The notes under the pieces were generated by a model. That model was not told the DNA's origin, ran no database searches, and was given only the letters and a program-made list of their open reading frames with translations. Below are positions 1 through 6,174 of a stretch of DNA of 6,234 nucleotides, piece after piece. Each line of letters opens with the position of its first letter. The first letter of the stretch is position 1. This DNA comes from Ruminococcus sp. UBA4383 (GTDB lineage Bacteria; Bacillota; Clostridia; Oscillospirales; Ruminococcaceae). Made by a program: the position numbers and the translations under genes. The DNA lies in the NCBI GenBank assembly GCA_002389995.1, contig DGRR01000192.1, positions 1 to 6,234 on the forward strand. Direction: 5' to 3'.

Positions 1-740
1 TGGAACATATTCTCCTCAAAGCTGTCGGAAGCGGCTTTATTTTCGATACCTGACTTGGGGTTATCGAACACGCACTTTTCGCAGGTGCAGGCAGGACAGA
101 CGTTACGGCAGGCATTGCATCTGATACATTTTGAAAGCTGTTCTCTCCAGAAGTCAAAACGTTCCTGAGCGGTCATATTTTCGAGTTTTTCAACCATATC
201 GAAACGGTTTGAATCGAGAATATCACCGTCATCGCCAATCAGTTCATCATAGATAACGTGTTTTTTACTTTTACAGCTTTCGCACTTGCCGCATATAGCC
301 TCATAGAAAGGCATAGTTTCAGTGCCGTAGAGGGTATCTATTTTGAGAGTATAATTTTCGTTTCTTATATCGAGTATACCTGTTATACCCTTAGCCTTGA
401 TTTTTTCGACATCGAGCTTAGGACCTCCGGGGATACCGATTATATATACATTTTCACGGATAACTCTGTGTTCCTTGATAAGCTGATTGAAGCTGTAAGT
501 GTCGCAAGGTTTGAGAAAAGCGAGGATTTTGCCTTCTTTTCTGGATTCCTTTACGAGATACTTGGAAACATTAGCGGCAGTGAAGTCATTGAAAACGAAA
601 TCCCTGTCGATTTCCTCCGCAGAATCAAAAACTGCGGGGGTAATATCGTAGGCAAATTCGCCCTTTTTCCAGCCGATAACACGGGAAACAGTACCGTCCG
701 CAAGGAGTTCCTTAGCTCTTTTAATCATTGTTTCCTGCAT
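1..740 (-). CDS. FrhB/FdhB- or AsrA/FloxB-like iron-sulfur electron-transfer protein, C-terminus missing
   Basis: The 246 codons visible start at the ATG at 738-740 and run off the left edge without a stop. I chose this start because GGAGG (748-752) sits 7 nt upstream; a second in-frame ATG at 726-728 has no such site. The N-terminal part contains FLKPCD (residues 75-80) followed by VYIIGIPGG (98-106), a layout I associate with F420-hydrogenase/formate-dehydrogenase beta-type and AsrA/FloxB-type proteins. Cysteines follow in two groups: C150-x2-C153-x2-C156, and C205-x2-C208-x2-C211-x3-C215-P followed closely by C218, C220 and C223. At least one [4Fe-4S] cluster is expected, probably two. The gene overlaps mvhD by 16 nt, so its product most likely passes electrons between a soluble donor (NAD(P)H, ferredoxin or formate) and MvhD-HdrA. 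Both family and donor are uncertain because any flavin or nucleotide domain could lie beyond the edge. Confidence 0.8.
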   Translation of the reverse strand, partial: MQETMIKRAKELLADGTVSRVIGWKKGEFAYDITPAVFDSAEEIDRDFVFNDFTAANVSKYLVKESRKEGKILAFLKPCDTYSFNQLIKEHRVIRENVYIIGIPGGPKLDVEKIKAKGITGILDIRNENYTLKIDTLYGTETMPFYEAICGKCESCKSKKHVIYDELIGDDGDILDSNRFDMVEKLENMTAQERFDFWREQLSKCIRCNACRNVCPACTCEKCVFDNPKSGIENKAASDSFEENMF

Positions 741-1165
741 CTTAAATCCTCCAATCTGCGGTTAGGACCGAGTTTTCTTACATCTTCGGTAAACTGCTGC
801 ATAGTAGCTGCGAACTTTGCGCCTTCCGCAGCGGATACCCATTCAAGTCTTGTGCGGTTTCTTTCGATACCGAGGAAATCGAGCATACTGTAAAGGAGAG
901 TAATTCTTCTTCTTGTGTAGTAGTTACCCGAAGTATAGTGGCAGTCACCGGGGTGACAGCCGCATATTATAACGCCGTCCGCACCTTTCTGGAAAGCTCT
1001 GAGAATAAACATGGGGTTTACTCTGCATGAGCATGGAACTCTTATAATTTTAACGTTAGTCGGGTAATTGAGTCTGTTAGTACCTGAAAGGTCTGCACCT
1101 GCATAAGAACACCAGTTACAGCAGAATGCAACGATTACAGGTTCAAAATTATTATTTACTTGCAT
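725..1165 (-). CDS. mvhD: MvhD/FlpD-type hydrogenase iron-sulfur subunit
   Basis: This complete 146-residue protein matches the usual size of the MvhD family (about 140 aa), a small [2Fe-2S] protein that docks on HdrA and passes electrons to its FAD. The family's cysteine pattern is visible: FCCNWC (C15, C16, C19), PCSC (C45, C47) and CGCHPGDC (C68, C70, C75). The CNWCSYAGAD and GCHPGDCHY stretches are highly characteristic. Its start overlaps the end of hdrA by 10 nt, and GGAGGT at 1175-1180 lies 9 nt upstream of the ATG inside hdrA. Methanogen MvhD links the MvhAG hydrogenase to HdrABC. No hydrogenase gene is in view here, so the donor is more likely the FrhB/FloxB-like protein encoded next. 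The name reflects family, not a proven hydrogenase role. Confidence 0.93.
   Translation of the reverse strand: MQVNNNFEPVIVAFCCNWCSYAGADLSGTNRLNYPTNVKIIRVPCSCRVNPMFILRAFQKGADGVIICGCHPGDCHYTSGNYYTRRRITLLYSMLDFLGIERNRTRLEWVSAAEGAKFAATMQQFTEDVRKLGPNRRLEDLRCRKQ
748..752 (-). promoter_or_regulatory. Shine-Dalgarno of the FrhB/FloxB-like gene, inside mvhD
   Basis: GGAGG on the minus strand lies 7 nt before the ATG at 738-740. It lies within the last codons of mvhD and fixes the start of the downstream gene upstream of the in-frame ATG at 726-728. Confidence 0.8.
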
Positions 1166-3147
1166 ATTGCGTCTACCTCCGCCATTATCTGACTGTTAGA
1201 GAAGCCGTTCAAATCCATAGCTCCTGACGGACAAGCGACAGTACAAGCACCGCAGCCCTGACAAACAGCAGGATTGACGCTTGCAACTCTGCGGATTGCA
1301 GTAGTTCTGTCGGGCATTCTGAATTCCTTGTCCTGATAAGTGATAGCCCCGTAGGGACAAACTTTTTCGCATGACGAACAGCCGTTGCAGAGGAGTTCGT
1401 CCGAATGAGCAACACACGGGTTGCAGGTGATACTGTTTTTAACGAGAAGACCGATAGCCTTGGCAGCGGCAGCACTTGCCTGAGCGACAGTTTCGGGGAT
1501 ATCTTTCGGACCCTGACAAGCACCTGAAAGGAAAATACCTGCGGTTGCGCTTTCGACAGGTCTGAGTTTTGGGTGAGCCTCTGTGAAGAAATCGTTTGTA
1601 TCCATCTGAGTAGTGAGCATAGTAGCGAGCGGACGTGCAGACTTATCGGGTTCGATAGCCGCCGCAAGGACTACCATATCGGCATTGATATGAAGCTGTT
1701 CATTTGCGAGGAGGTCGGAAGCCTGAACGTCAATTTTTCCGTCAGCCTTTGGAGTGACCTTGCCGACCATACCCTTTATGTAGTGGACATTGTACTGTTC
1801 AACGGCACGGCGGTAGAACTCATCGAAATTCTTACCGGGGGTACGGACATCAATATAGAAAACGTAAACTTCTGTATCGGGATATTTTTCACGGATAAGC
1901 ATAGCGTGTTTAGCGGTATACATACAGCAAATCTTTGAACAGTAGGGCTTACCCTTTTCGTCATCACATCTTGAACCAACGCACTGAACGAAAACAATAG
2001 TATGTGGGTGAGTTTTATCGGAAGGACGCAGGAGAGTACCGCCGTTAGGACCTGCGGCATTCATAAGTCTTTCGAGTTCGAGAGATGTAACGACATCGGG
2101 ACACTGATTATATGCGAACTCATCATATTTATCCAGATTTATTACATTATAGCCCGTAGCGACAACGATAGCACCGTATTTCTGTTCGATGAACTTATCC
2201 TGCTGTTTATAGTCGATAGCACCTGCTGTGCAGACTTTTGAGCATACACCGCACTTTCCGTTTTTGAGCATAAGGCAGTAATTCGGGTCAATAGCGGCAA
2301 CTTTCGGGACAGCCTGAGCGAAAGGAATATATATAGCGGTTCTGTTATTAAGACCCTCATTAAATTCATTGGGAACTTTTTTCATCGGGCATTTTTCCAT
2401 ACAAGCACCGCAGCCTGTACATTTTACTTCATCGACATAGCGTGCCTTTTTCTTTATGGTAACGGTAAAATTACCGATAAATCCCTTTACATCACTTACT
2501 TCGCTGTATGAATGGATAGTGATATGTTCATTCTGTGAAGCCTCAACCATTTTGGGAGTGAGGATACAGGCGGAGCAGTCGAGAGTGGGGAAAGTTTTGT
2601 CAATCTGAGCCATTTTACCGCCGATAGTAGGTTTTTTCTCAACGATATCGACATCAAAACCTGCATCGGCAATATCGAGTGCAGTCTGGATACCTGCAAT
2701 ACCTCCGCCGATAACCAACGCTCTTTTCACGACAGGGCTTTCGCCTGCTGTAAGGGGGGCATTGAGGTGGACTTTTGCGACAGCGGCTTTACCGAGGATA
2801 ATAGCCTTGTCGGTAGCGGTAGCGATATCCTTGTGAATCCATGAACACTGTTCACGGATATTTGCGATTTCAACGAGATACGGGTTAAGACCTGCGGAAG
2901 CGGCAGCCTTTCTGAAAGTATTCTCATGCATTCTCGGTGAACACGAACAGATTACGACACCTGAGAGTTTATGTTCTTTAATGGCATCTTTGACGAGGTT
3001 CTGACCTGATTCGGAACACATATACTGATAATCCTGAGAGATAACGACTCCGGGTTCATGGCTGAGAGCCTCAGCGACAGCCTTAACGTCAACTGTTGCG
3101 GCGATATTAGTACCGCAGTGACAGACAAATACACCTATTCTCTGCAT
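1156..3147 (-). CDS. hdrA: HdrA, FAD and multi-[4Fe-4S] heterodisulfide reductase-type subunit A
   Basis: At 663 residues this is full length for HdrA (about 650-660). In order: an N-terminal cysteine domain (VCHCG at 8-12, MCSESGQ at 43-49, CSCSPRMHE at 67-75, C101); a thioredoxin-reductase-like FAD domain with GGGIAG at 147-152 and IGGKM at 175-179; the family signature CSACILTPKM at 191-200; an inserted ferredoxin with C243-x2-C246-x2-C249-x3-C253-P and C291-x7-C299-x2-C302-x3-C306; a QCVGSRC/YCSKICC segment (C389-C408); GACQGPKDIPE at 542-552; and a C-terminal two-cluster ferredoxin (C587/590/593/597 and C629/632/635/639). In methanogens HdrA bifurcates electrons at its FAD, sending one to ferredoxin and one to HdrC/HdrB. 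All cluster motifs are intact, so bifurcation or confurcation is plausible. AGGAGG at 3154-3159 lies 6 nt before the ATG and overlaps the hdrC stop codon. Confidence 0.96.
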   Translation of the reverse strand: MQRIGVFVCHCGTNIAATVDVKAVAEALSHEPGVVISQDYQYMCSESGQNLVKDAIKEHKLSGVVICSCSPRMHENTFRKAAASAGLNPYLVEIANIREQCSWIHKDIATATDKAIILGKAAVAKVHLNAPLTAGESPVVKRALVIGGGIAGIQTALDIADAGFDVDIVEKKPTIGGKMAQIDKTFPTLDCSACILTPKMVEASQNEHITIHSYSEVSDVKGFIGNFTVTIKKKARYVDEVKCTGCGACMEKCPMKKVPNEFNEGLNNRTAIYIPFAQAVPKVAAIDPNYCLMLKNGKCGVCSKVCTAGAIDYKQQDKFIEQKYGAIVVATGYNVINLDKYDEFAYNQCPDVVTSLELERLMNAAGPNGGTLLRPSDKTHPHTIVFVQCVGSRCDDEKGKPYCSKICCMYTAKHAMLIREKYPDTEVYVFYIDVRTPGKNFDEFYRRAVEQYNVHYIKGMVGKVTPKADGKIDVQASDLLANEQLHINADMVVLAAAIEPDKSARPLATMLTTQMDTNDFFTEAHPKLRPVESATAGIFLSGACQGPKDIPETVAQASAAAAKAIGLLVKNSITCNPCVAHSDELLCNGCSSCEKVCPYGAITYQDKEFRMPDRTTAIRRVASVNPAVCQGCGACTVACPSGAMDLNGFSNSQIMAEVDAICK
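1175..1180 (-). promoter_or_regulatory. Shine-Dalgarno of mvhD, inside hdrA
   Basis: GGAGGT on the minus strand lies 9 nt before the mvhD ATG (1163-1165). It is embedded in the hdrA codons for Ala-Glu-Val near the C-terminus, so ribosomes finishing hdrA can re-initiate directly. Confidence 0.75.
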
Positions 3148-3153
3148 AATTTA

Positions 3154-3160
3154 CCTCCTT
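3154..3160 (-). promoter_or_regulatory. Shine-Dalgarno of hdrA, overlapping the hdrC stop
   Basis: AAGGAGG on the minus strand shares two bases with the hdrC TAA stop (3159-3161) and sits 6 nt before the hdrA ATG. It is one of the two strongest ribosome binding sites in the operon. Confidence 0.8.
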
Positions 3161-3542
3161 ACTTGGCATATTTTCTGAATGCTGTGACGATAGCCTGCTG
3201 GGGCAGATCATCATCGAGCATATCGGGAATCTGAACTGGTGAAAGGTGATTATTACCCTGCTGACGGACAGTGGCAAGGCGGACAGCCTCGACAACCTTT
3301 GCAGGTTCAACACCTCTTGGGCATCTTTCGACGCAGGCAAAGCAGGTAAGGCATTTATAAATTGAATCTGATTTCATAAGTGTTTCAATATCGCCTTTTT
3401 CGACCATATATACAAACTGGTGGGGGTGGTATTCCATTTCGTCATAAGAGGGGCAAGTACCTGAGCATTTGCCGCATCTCATACATTTGAGTACATTCAC
3501 ACCGCTTGAACGGAGAACCTGTTCCTTTAAATTTTTATTCAT
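3159..3542 (-). CDS. hdrC: HdrC, two-[4Fe-4S] ferredoxin-like subunit
   Basis: This 127-residue protein has two classical cluster motifs: C20-x2-C23-x2-C26-x3-C30-P (KCMRCGKCSGTCP) and C64-x2-C67-x2-C70-x3-C74-P (KCLTCFACVERCPRG). It would carry electrons from HdrA to HdrB. PRGVEPAKVVEAVR after the second motif is typical of HdrC. Methanogen HdrC is about 180-190 residues, so this one lacks the C-terminal extension, yet it ends cleanly at a stop that overlaps the hdrA Shine-Dalgarno; I read it as a naturally short form rather than a truncation. The start overlaps the end of hdrB by 8 nt with a strong AGGAGG 6 nt upstream, which implies translational coupling and equal stoichiometry with HdrB. 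Confidence 0.94.
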   Translation of the reverse strand: MNKNLKEQVLRSSGVNVLKCMRCGKCSGTCPSYDEMEYHPHQFVYMVEKGDIETLMKSDSIYKCLTCFACVERCPRGVEPAKVVEAVRLATVRQQGNNHLSPVQIPDMLDDDLPQQAIVTAFRKYAK

Positions 3543-4332
3543 TTGTATCCTCCTTTAAACCGAGAGCCTCGGCAAGAAGTTCGGTAAAGTAATACACAGG
3601 CAAATCCGAGCCTGAATTTTTCTTTAAGTTATAAAGGCAGAGAGGACAGGCAGTAATAATCATATCCGCACCCATATCGGCAGCGGAGTTCATGACATTA
3701 CTGCTTCTTTTCTGAGCCTGAGCTTTATCCTCAAGAGTGACATAACCGCCGCAGCATTCGTTACGCTGGGCATAGATAACGGGAGTGCCGCCGATAGCCT
3801 TTATAAAATTCTCCATAATAACAGGATTTTCGGGGTCGTCCATAGCGAGAACCTTTGCAGGGCGCAGGAGGAGACAGCCGTAATAGGCGGCAATTTTCTT
3901 ACCCTTGAACGGCTTTACAACTTTTGCTTTTATATTATCGAAACCGACAACATCACGGAGCATTTCGAGGTAGTGATATACAGTAGTTTCGCCTGTATAA
4001 GCCTCATCGAGTTTAAGGTAATTATTTACCTTTGAAGCCATATCCTCGTCATTGGAAATATCGTAATTGGTTTGTTTTATAACATTATGGCAGGCGGAAC
4101 AGACTGTAACGAGGGGATTTCCTGCTTGTTTGGCGGCATTGAGGGTTCTCACGGCTGAAAGTTTTGTAGCGATTTCGTCCTTTGCGGTAGTATAAGCACC
4201 GCCGCAGCACTGCCAGTCGGAGGGTTCTTCGAGGGCTATACCGAGAGCCTGAGCGCAAGACCTTGCATAGCTGTCAAGGTCTTTTGCCTTAGTTCTCAGC
4301 GTACAGCCGGGGTAATAAGTGAAAGTTTCCAT
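3535..4332 (-). CDS. hdrB: HdrB, CCG-domain heterodisulfide reductase-type subunit B
   Basis: This 265-residue protein carries two complete CCG domains (family motif C-x31-39-CC-x35-36-C-x2-C). The first uses C10, C42-C43 and C78-x2-C81; the second uses C153, C193-C194 and C229-x2-C232. The spacings are 31 and 34 residues in the first and 39 and 34 in the second, so the last interval is one residue short of the textbook range in both. In methanogen HdrB these cysteines hold two non-cubane [4Fe-4S] clusters that cleave the CoM-S-S-CoB disulfide. A bacterium is not expected to have that substrate, so the acceptor here is unknown. The related CCG domain also occurs in TfrB of methanogen thiol:fumarate reductase, which matters next to a fumarase. 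A purine-rich AAGGAAG (4339-4345) precedes the ATG by 6 nt, and fumC ends 30 nt upstream. Confidence 0.95.
   Translation of the reverse strand: METFTYYPGCTLRTKAKDLDSYARSCAQALGIALEEPSDWQCCGGAYTTAKDEIATKLSAVRTLNAAKQAGNPLVTVCSACHNVIKQTNYDISNDEDMASKVNNYLKLDEAYTGETTVYHYLEMLRDVVGFDNIKAKVVKPFKGKKIAAYYGCLLLRPAKVLAMDDPENPVIMENFIKAIGGTPVIYAQRNECCGGYVTLEDKAQAQKRSSNVMNSAADMGADMIITACPLCLYNLKKNSGSDLPVYYFTELLAEALGLKEDTNE
3549..3554 (-). promoter_or_regulatory. Shine-Dalgarno of hdrC, inside hdrB
   Basis: AGGAGG on the minus strand lies 6 nt before the hdrC ATG (3540-3542), within the hdrB codons for Lys-Glu-Asp five codons before its stop. This supports the 8-nt overlap as a real translational-coupling junction. 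Confidence 0.8.
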
Positions 4333-4362
4333 TGTACGCTTCCTTTCGTTTGGATATACAAA

Positions 4363-5739
4363 TCAGACCATTTCCTCAGGGTGGAAAACCTCGTCAAATT
4401 TTTCCTCAGTCAGGAAACCGAGTTCAACGCACGCCTGTTTAAGGGAAATATTGTCCTTATAAGCTTTTTTAGCAGTTTTAGCGGCATTTTCGTAACCGAT
4501 ATAGGGATTGAGAGCAGTAACGAGCATAAGGGAATTATGGAGGTTATGGTGCATTTTTTCCTTATTTGCCTTAATGCCGACAGCGCAGTTTTTATTGAAA
4601 GAGAGAATAGATTCAGCCAAAAGTCTTGCTGACTGGAGGAAATTATAAGCGCATACGGGCATGAACACATTGAGTTCAAAATTTCCCTGAGAAGCCGCCA
4701 TACCGACAGCGACATCATTACCCATAACCTGAACGGCAACCATAGTAACCTGTTCGCACTGAGTAGGATTAACTTTTCCGGGCATGATAGATGAGCCGGG
4801 TTCATTTTCGGGAATAAATATTTCGCCCAGACCGTCACGGGGACCTGATGCAAGCCAGCGGACATCATTGGCAATTTTCATCATATCGGCAGCAAGAGCC
4901 TTTAAAGCACCATGAGCGAAAACGATTTCGTCCTTTGAAGTAAGAGAATGGAATTTATTTGGTGCTGTGACGAAATTTTTGCCTGTAAGCTGAGATATAG
5001 CCTCTGCAGCCTTTTCAGCGAAACCTTTCGGGGCATTAAGACCTGTACCGACAGCCGTACCGCCGAGAGCGAGTTCTTTGAGTTCCTCGCAGGCAGAGAG
5101 AATCATTTTTCTGTCTTTTTCGAGGGACGCTCTCCAGCCGCTTATTTCCTGAGAGAATTTAATAGGGGTAGCATCTTGGAGGTGAGTACGTCCGCTTTTG
5201 ACGATGCCTTCATTTTCCGCTTCAAGTTTTTTGAATGTATCGACAAGAGTATCGACAGCGGGGATAACCTTGTCCTCGATAGCGATAACAGCAGCGATAT
5301 GCATTGCAGTGGGGAAAGTATCGTTGGAGGACTGGCTCATATTGATGTCATCATTAGGGTGGAGGAGTTTAGAGCCTGCGAGTTCATTGCCTCTGTTGGC
5401 GATAACTTCATTTGCATTCATATTTGACTGAGTACCGCTTCCTGTCTGCCATACGACGAGCGGGAAATGTTCATTGAGTTTTCCGCTGATGACCTCATCG
5501 CAAGCCTGAGATATGACGGAGAGTTTTTCGTCGGTCATTTTTTCAGGTTTAACGGCATGATTTGCGATAGCTGCGGCTTTTTTAAGGATACCGAAAGCGT
5601 GTGTAATTTCTCTCGGCATAGTTTCGATTCCTACACCTATGAGGAAATTTTCGTGGCTTCTTTCGGTCTGTGCAGCCCAGTATTTATCGGCAGGTACTTT
5701 AACCTCGCCCATAGAATCATGTTCAATACGGTAATCCAT
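4363..5739 (-). CDS. fumC: Class II fumarate hydratase (fumarase C)
   Basis: The 458-residue product fits the normal length of class II fumarases (about 460). This family reversibly hydrates fumarate to malate as a cytosolic homotetramer without an iron-sulfur cluster. Visible signatures are WQTGSGTQSNMNANEV (97-112), SQSSNDTFPT (135-144), SGRTHLQDATP (182-192, with catalytic-type His186) and GSSIMPGKVNPTQCE (315-329, with the mobile-loop serines, Lys322, Asn324 and Glu329). The G-K-V-N-P-T-Q-C-E form favours fumarase over aspartase, which typically has MPAKVNPVIPE. GGGAG (5749-5753) lies 9 nt before the ATG. It is the first gene of the operon, 30 nt ahead of hdrB, so fumarate/malate interconversion is probably co-expressed with the Hdr complex. 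In a fermenting anaerobe the likely direction is malate to fumarate on the way to succinate. Confidence 0.96.
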   Translation of the reverse strand: MDYRIEHDSMGEVKVPADKYWAAQTERSHENFLIGVGIETMPREITHAFGILKKAAAIANHAVKPEKMTDEKLSVISQACDEVISGKLNEHFPLVVWQTGSGTQSNMNANEVIANRGNELAGSKLLHPNDDINMSQSSNDTFPTAMHIAAVIAIEDKVIPAVDTLVDTFKKLEAENEGIVKSGRTHLQDATPIKFSQEISGWRASLEKDRKMILSACEELKELALGGTAVGTGLNAPKGFAEKAAEAISQLTGKNFVTAPNKFHSLTSKDEIVFAHGALKALAADMMKIANDVRWLASGPRDGLGEIFIPENEPGSSIMPGKVNPTQCEQVTMVAVQVMGNDVAVGMAASQGNFELNVFMPVCAYNFLQSARLLAESILSFNKNCAVGIKANKEKMHHNLHNSLMLVTALNPYIGYENAAKTAKKAYKDNISLKQACVELGFLTEEKFDEVFHPEEMV

Positions 5740-5799
5740 TTTTATCTACTCCCAAATAATATTTTGACAACAAGCGAATTAATTGCAAATGCTTTTAAC

Positions 5800-5820
5800 C
5801 TGTCATAATAAGTATAACAG
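5800..5820. promoter_or_regulatory. Imperfect 21-bp dyad over the -10 region, PerR/Fur-box-like operator
   Basis: The 21 bp are symmetrical around position 5810 with 8 of 10 paired positions matching: CTGT, ATA and T on one arm mirror A, TAT and ACAG on the other. The minus-strand 15-mer at 5803-5817, TTATACTTATTATGA, agrees with the PerR consensus TTATAATnATTATAA at 12 of 14 defined bases. It agrees with the Fur 7-1-7 box at 11 of 14. It covers both candidate -10 elements, an ideal position for a repressor. Chance matches are more likely in AT-rich DNA, so the regulator's identity is open. Confidence 0.4.
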
Positions 5821-5833
5821 TAAAATGCGGCAA
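5805..5833 (-). promoter_or_regulatory. Probable sigma-A promoter of the fumC-hdrBCA-mvhD operon
   Basis: On the minus strand, TTGCCG (5828-5833) and TATTAT (5805-5810) are separated by exactly 17 nt. Transcription would begin near 5798 and give a leader of about 58 nt before fumC. An overlapping alternative is TTTCAA upstream with an 18-nt spacer to TATACT (5811-5816). The -35 is weak and the region is AT-rich, so the -10 position is an inference; it is supported by its distance to the first gene and by the dyad that covers it. Confidence 0.5.
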
Positions 5834-5964
5834 TTTGAAATACTGATTAAGAATGATGATATTCAGATATTGATATATAATTAACAATGTTTGCCTTTAT
5901 AAATTCCTTTAAAGCTGAAAGGATTTTTCTGACATATTTATTTTTATATCAAAACACTTTAAAA

Positions 5965-5980
5965 CAAATATGCATATTTG
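5965..5980. repeat. Perfect 16-bp palindrome
   Basis: CAAATATGCATATTTG reads identically on both strands. It lies about 165 bp upstream of the proposed operon start site, and its TATGCATA core recurs at 6131-6138. It could be a transcription-factor site or chance symmetry; no regulator is recognised. Confidence 0.6.
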
Positions 5981-6128
5981 CTGTTTCACGGACGAAACTG
6001 CACAATATCAGCGGATAAAAGAGTGATACGGAAATTATTTTTTTGCAGGTATACTCAAATTATGAAAAATACAGTCAAGAAATCCGAATAAAAATCAGCG
6101 AACATATCTGATATAAATAAATCATACC

Positions 6129-6140
6129 TTTATGCATAAA
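6129..6140. repeat. Perfect 12-bp palindrome sharing the TATGCATA core
   Basis: TTTATGCATAAA is fully self-complementary and has the same 8-bp TATGCATA core as the palindrome at 5965-5980. The two centres are 162 bp apart. A short AT-rich palindrome is not rare by itself; the shared core is what makes it notable. Confidence 0.45.
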
Positions 6141-6174
6141 TAAATATATCATTTGAAAAACTTTGATAAAAAAA

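Larger units (their letters stand above)
5834..6174. other. AT-rich intergenic region without a recognisable gene
   Basis: Frequent stops in all frames and a clearly lower GC content than the genes indicate non-coding DNA. It holds the two TATGCATA palindromes, a weak hairpin at 5906-5922 (CCTTT paired with AAAGG, followed by ATTTTTCT on the plus strand) and an odd dyad ATATC-t-GATAT at 6104-6114. I see no tRNA, riboswitch, attachment site or CRISPR repeat. The hairpin has a stem of only 5 bp and is not a convincing terminator. Confidence 0.6.

Noticed and set aside
258..893. Long plus-strand open frame (211 codons)
   Set aside because: It lies opposite the FrhB/FloxB-like gene and mvhD, has no ribosome binding site and no recognisable domain. 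Minus-strand cysteine motifs and overlapping starts explain the DNA fully.
4948..5427. Plus-strand open frame (159 codons) opposite fumC
   Set aside because: Shadow of the strongly conserved fumarase frame; no family motif and no Shine-Dalgarno.
4363..5739. Aspartate ammonia-lyase as an alternative identity for the fumarase gene
   Set aside because: The mobile-loop signature is GSSIMPGKVNPTQCE, the fumarase form; aspartases usually have MPAKVNPVIPE.
5906..5930. Hairpin CCTTT/AAAGG followed by a T-rich run as a terminator
   Set aside because: The stem is 5 bp with only two G-C pairs, and on the plus strand, where the T run is, no gene precedes it.
6048..6078. Minus-strand TTGACT ... TATACC promoter-like pair with a 19-nt spacer
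   Set aside because: The spacer is too long and the site lies about 300 bp from fumC; the pair at 5805-5833 is a better candidate.
6062..6091. 9-codon plus-strand frame starting at the ATG at 6062
   Set aside because: Too short, with only a poor purine stretch upstream and no sign of a leader-peptide arrangement.
6075..6152. 25-codon hydrophobic minus-strand frame in the upstream region (starts MIYLFMHKG)
   Set aside because: No ribosome binding site, AT-driven amino-acid content, and it covers one of the palindromes; most likely chance.
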